Assembly (NCBI GenBank): GCA_002493965.1
Contig: DLAP01000060.1
Location: 5,247-18,738, forward strand
DNA: 13,492 bases
From: Clostridiales bacterium UBA7044
GTDB taxonomy: Bacteria; Bacillota; Clostridia; Oscillospirales; Oscillospiraceae
Reading direction: 5' to 3'
Positions 10,634-13,492 of this stretch are shown here, piece after piece (position 1 is the stretch's first letter; each line of letters starts with the position of its first letter). The position numbers and the translations under genes are program-made. The notes beneath the pieces were generated by a model. It was given only the letters and a program-made list of their open reading frames with translations. It ran no database searches and had not been told where the DNA came from.

Positions 10634-13357
10634 ATGGAAGAAGAAAAGAAGCCCAAAAGGAGAAAAAAGCTCCGCCAGGAATGGAATCCCCACTGGCTGA
10701 TTAAGCTTATCTACGCTGCCTGCTCCCTGGCCCTTTCCGCTGTGAAGGTGGCGGTGATGGCGGCGGCCACGGTGCTGCTGATCGTTATAATCTGTGGTAC
10801 GGTGTTTGTGGGCACCCTGGGCGACTATTTGCAGGACGATATTCTGGCAGAGGCAGCCGACTGGTCCCTGGATGACTACGTTCTGGAGGAGACTTCCTTT
10901 ATTTATTATGTGGACTCCGCCGGAGATATTCAGCAGCTTCAGCAGATTTATACTACCACGGACCGCCAGTGGGCCTATCTGGATGAAATCCCCCAGGCCA
11001 TGATCGACGCGGTGGTGTCCATTGAGGACAAGCGTTTCTACGAGCATCAGGGCGTGGACTGGATCACCACGGTGAAGGCCTGTCTCAATATGTTCTTCGG
11101 AGGCGGCGACCAGTTCGGCGGTTCCACCATCACCCAGCAGCTGGTGAAGAACTCCACCGGCGACAAGAGTGTCACCGTTCAGCGGAAGGTCATGGAGATT
11201 TTCCGGGCCCAGATCTGTGAGCGGGATTACGACAAGGACGTGATTATGGAGCAGTACCTGAACCGTATCTATCTGGGCAAGGGCTGCTATGGCGTTAAGA
11301 GCGCCGCGGCGGAATACTTCGGCAAGGAACTGCAAAACCTGTCTGTGGCCGAGTGCGCCAGCCTGATCAGCATTACCAACAACCCCTCTCTGTATAACCC
11401 CTATTCCGACAACGTCTTTCTGTTTCGGGGCGAGGAACGGGACGGCGCGGGCCGGAACCGTGTTCGGCAGTTGAGTGTCTTAGAGCAGATGAAGGAGCAG
11501 GGCTACCTGACCGAGGAAGAATATCAGGAGGCGGTGGACCAGGAGCTGGTCTTCAAGGAAGGCATCGACGACAAAGACCGGTGGACCATCTGCGACAACC
11601 CTGCCTGCGGCTACGGCGGCACCCGCAGCAACTTCACGGCAGGGGAGGATGGGAACTATTACTGCCCTGTCTGCGGCAGCCTGACGGCCGTCTCCATCAA
11701 CGCCTCTCAGCACATCTACAGCTGGTATGTGGACGCGGTGATTCTGGATTTTGCCTCCTATCTTGCGGAGCAGGACGGGAAAATCTGGGATGATATGTCC
11801 AAGGAAGACCGGGACCTTTACCTGGAGCGGATCCAGAAGGGCGGCTACCACATCTATGTGCCCCTGGATATGGACGTCCAGCGCCAGGTGGATGAAATAT
11901 ACCAGGACATCAGCAATATGCCCCGTACCAACAGCCAGCAGCAGCTCCAGTCCGCCATTGTGGTCATCGACAACCGCACCGGCGATGTGGTGGCCCTGTC
12001 TGGCGGCGTGGGGGAGAAGACCACCTTCTTAGGCTACAATCGGGCCACCCAGGCAACCCTCCAGACCGGCTCCTCCATGAAGCCCATCGCGGTGTATGCC
12101 CCTGCTTTCGAATCCGGCAAGGTAACACCGGCCTCCGTGTTCAAGGATCTGCCCTACAGCTATGACGGCGGCACGGGCTGGCCCAAGAACGACAACCGGC
12201 AGTATCAGTACGCCCGGACGGTGTACCAGGGCATTGTGTCCTCCGTCAACGCCATCTCCGTCAACACCCTGGACTATATCGGCGCGGAGTACGGCTACAG
12301 CTTTGCCAAGTATAATTTCGGCCTGAGCCATCTGGTGGAAAGCTATGAGGCCAGTAACGGGGAAATGAAGTCCGACGTGGGTCTGGCGCCTCTGGCTCTG
12401 GGCGCCTTGACCGTGGGCGCAACTGTGCGGGAGATGTCCGCCGCCTACGCTACCTTTGCCAACGACGGCGTCTACCGGGAAGCTCGGCTCTTCACCAAGG
12501 TCTACAACAGCAATGGCGACCTGGTGGTGGACAATACCCAGGACACCCGGAAGATCTTAAGCGAGAAGACCGTCAATTATATAAACTACTGCCTGTATAA
12601 CGCCGCCAACAACGGTACCGGCGGCGCGGCTATTTTCCCAGGCCAGCAGATCGCGGGCAAGACCGGCACCACCTCTTCCAACCGGGACCGGTGGTTCTGC
12701 GGCTACACCAGCCACTATACCGCCGCTGTCTGGGTGGGCTACGACCAACCGGAGCAGATCTATGTAAATACAGGCAACCCGGCGGCCATCATGTGGCGGA
12801 AGGTCATGCAGCCCATCCATCAGGGTTTGGGTTCCGAGCCGCTGTATAATGGCAACGCTTTCCACAGTGTGGCCATCTGCCTGGATTCCGGAAAGCTGGC
12901 GACCAACGCCTGCCAGCATGACGCCCGGGGTATTCAGAGAGTGGTCTACGTCAACGTCTATAACGGAGATGGGCCTACCGAAACCTGCGATAAGCATATG
13001 ATGGTGGACTACTGCACCGAAGGCGGCGGCGTGGCAGGCCCCTACTGCTCTGATTACGGCGATGTGTCCTCCCGTGCCCTGGTCCGGCTGACCTCGGATG
13101 AGGTGGAGGAAATCCGGGCTGCGGCCCACTGCGGCCTGGTAGATGGCTATCTGAACGACGGCTATGTGTACTATCTGGACGGCGATTGGCATGGCTTCTC
13201 CGGCAATGCCAATTATGGAGAGAACGCACCCTATGTGGGATGCCCGGTTCACAGCTCCGCCTATTGGGATGAGGGCGATGACTTTGGCGGCGGTAACTGG
13301 GACGACGAATATGATGGCGGCGGCGCCGATATGGGCGACGACGGATATTGGGGATAG
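10634..13357 (+). CDS. Class A penicillin-binding protein (transglycosylase/transpeptidase) with zinc-ribbon insert
   Basis: A 907-residue bifunctional peptidoglycan synthase. A basic N-terminus (1-20) and membrane anchor (about 28-62) precede a GT51 transglycosylase (about 100-310): SIEDKRFYEHQGVD (129-142, catalytic E131), GGSTITQQLVKN (162-173), EQYLNRIYLG (206-215). Residues 318-350 are an inserted zinc ribbon, C320/C325 and C344/C347. The transpeptidase (about 405-730) has SxxK at S480-K483, SxN at S537-N539 and KTG at 676-678. The C-terminal region (740-907) has seven cysteines and an acidic Gly/Asp/Tyr/Trp tail from about 876. It polymerises and crosslinks peptidoglycan outside the membrane. 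ATG at 10634 follows GGAGGT (10621-10626) by 7 bases; the upstream in-frame ATG lacks a site. No T-tailed terminator follows. Confidence 0.95.
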   Translation: MEEEKKPKRRKKLRQEWNPHWLIKLIYAACSLALSAVKVAVMAAATVLLIVIICGTVFVGTLGDYLQDDILAEAADWSLDDYVLEETSFIYYVDSAGDIQQLQQIYTTTDRQWAYLDEIPQAMIDAVVSIEDKRFYEHQGVDWITTVKACLNMFFGGGDQFGGSTITQQLVKNSTGDKSVTVQRKVMEIFRAQICERDYDKDVIMEQYLNRIYLGKGCYGVKSAAAEYFGKELQNLSVAECASLISITNNPSLYNPYSDNVFLFRGEERDGAGRNRVRQLSVLEQMKEQGYLTEEEYQEAVDQELVFKEGIDDKDRWTICDNPACGYGGTRSNFTAGEDGNYYCPVCGSLTAVSINASQHIYSWYVDAVILDFASYLAEQDGKIWDDMSKEDRDLYLERIQKGGYHIYVPLDMDVQRQVDEIYQDISNMPRTNSQQQLQSAIVVIDNRTGDVVALSGGVGEKTTFLGYNRATQATLQTGSSMKPIAVYAPAFESGKVTPASVFKDLPYSYDGGTGWPKNDNRQYQYARTVYQGIVSSVNAISVNTLDYIGAEYGYSFAKYNFGLSHLVESYEASNGEMKSDVGLAPLALGALTVGATVREMSAAYATFANDGVYREARLFTKVYNSNGDLVVDNTQDTRKILSEKTVNYINYCLYNAANNGTGGAAIFPGQQIAGKTGTTSSNRDRWFCGYTSHYTAAVWVGYDQPEQIYVNTGNPAAIMWRKVMQPIHQGLGSEPLYNGNAFHSVAICLDSGKLATNACQHDARGIQRVVYVNVYNGDGPTETCDKHMMVDYCTEGGGVAGPYCSDYGDVSSRALVRLTSDEVEEIRAAAHCGLVDGYLNDGYVYYLDGDWHGFSGNANYGENAPYVGCPVHSSAYWDEGDDFGGGNWDDEYDGGGADMGDDGYWG

Positions 13358-13358
13358 C

Positions 13359-13445
13359 TCACGGCGCTTGTGCCAGACCTGCTCCCTCTCAGTCACGGCG
13401 CTTTGCGCCGCGACAGCTCCCCCAAAGGGGGAGCCTAGGCTGTCG
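13359..13445. repeat. GC-rich palindromic intergenic repeat after the PBP gene
   Basis: TCACGGCGCTT is repeated at 13359-13369 and 13393-13403. The second copy begins a CGGCGC/GCGCCG hairpin (13396-13401/13405-13410). Next, CGACAGC (13411-13417) pairs with GCTGTCG (13439-13445) around GCTCCCCC-AAA-GGGGGAGC (13416-13434). No U run follows on either strand, so it is not a standard terminator, although it may slow polymerase. It resembles dispersed repeats of gut Clostridia. The rest, to 13492, shows no gene. Confidence 0.65.
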
Positions 13446-13492
13446 AAAAACCGTGTCATTCTAAGCCAGTGCGCACGAAATTATGGAATAAC

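Noticed and set aside
10547..11335. Minus-strand 262-codon ORF over the PBP 5' end
   Set aside because: Covers the transglycosylase coding region in antisense, without start signals.

Overview
The window reads as chromosome of a Gram-positive, low-to-mid GC anaerobe of class Clostridia, most likely the Oscillospiraceae/Ruminococcaceae. This rests on a C-rich-zinc-site form of L33 in an rpmG-secE-nusG-rplK-rplA operon, strong AGGAGG ribosome binding sites, sigma-A promoters, a DUF1292 protein, a BofC-like small protein, a class A penicillin-binding protein, and two GC-rich intergenic palindromic repeats of a kind common in gut Clostridia. No phage, plasmid, transposase or CRISPR array is visible.

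Layout. (1) 1-1774, minus strand: translation/secretion operon rpmG, secE, nusG, rplK and the first codons of rplA, from one strong promoter at 1746-1774. The leaders of rplK and rplA each carry a copy of the 23S rRNA L1-binding motif, which suggests L1 feedback control at two points. (2) 1809-6130, plus strand: ruvX, then a cell-wall salvage group: murQ, a DUF1343/NamZ exo-muramidase without a signal peptide, a BadF/MurK-type amino-sugar kinase, and an HD phosphohydrolase. A block of four perfect or near-perfect hairpins separates murQ from namZ. (3) 6149-6650, plus: a small HTH/zinc-ribbon regulator with its own promoter and a likely operator. (4) 6658-9213, minus: a membrane-anchored parvulin foldase followed by two overlapping genes that each encode half of a TauE/SafE-type (TSUP) permease; a terminator hairpin between them contains the ribosome binding site of the first half-permease gene. 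(5) 9262-10249, minus: a MITE-like 141-bp palindromic repeat, a terminator, a structured RNA that I take as probable 6S RNA, a DUF1292 gene, and a BofC-like membrane peptide. (6) 10333-13357, plus: a long structured leader and a 907-residue class A PBP with a zinc-ribbon insert, a Cys-rich C-terminal region and an acidic Gly/Asp/Tyr tail. (7) 13358-13492: a second GC-rich palindromic repeat.

Functionally, the salvage group makes a simple intracellular pathway: NamZ releases MurNAc from muropeptide sugars, the kinase phosphorylates MurNAc (and/or GlcNAc), and MurQ removes the lactyl ether to give GlcNAc-6-phosphate. The parvulin and the PBP both work outside the membrane and fit a general envelope theme. 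The most notable items are the paired L1 mimics, the combined terminator/SD hairpin before the split permease, the zinc-ribbon PBP with its structured leader, and the hairpin block in the murQ-namZ gap. I did not find a clear new defence or mobile system.
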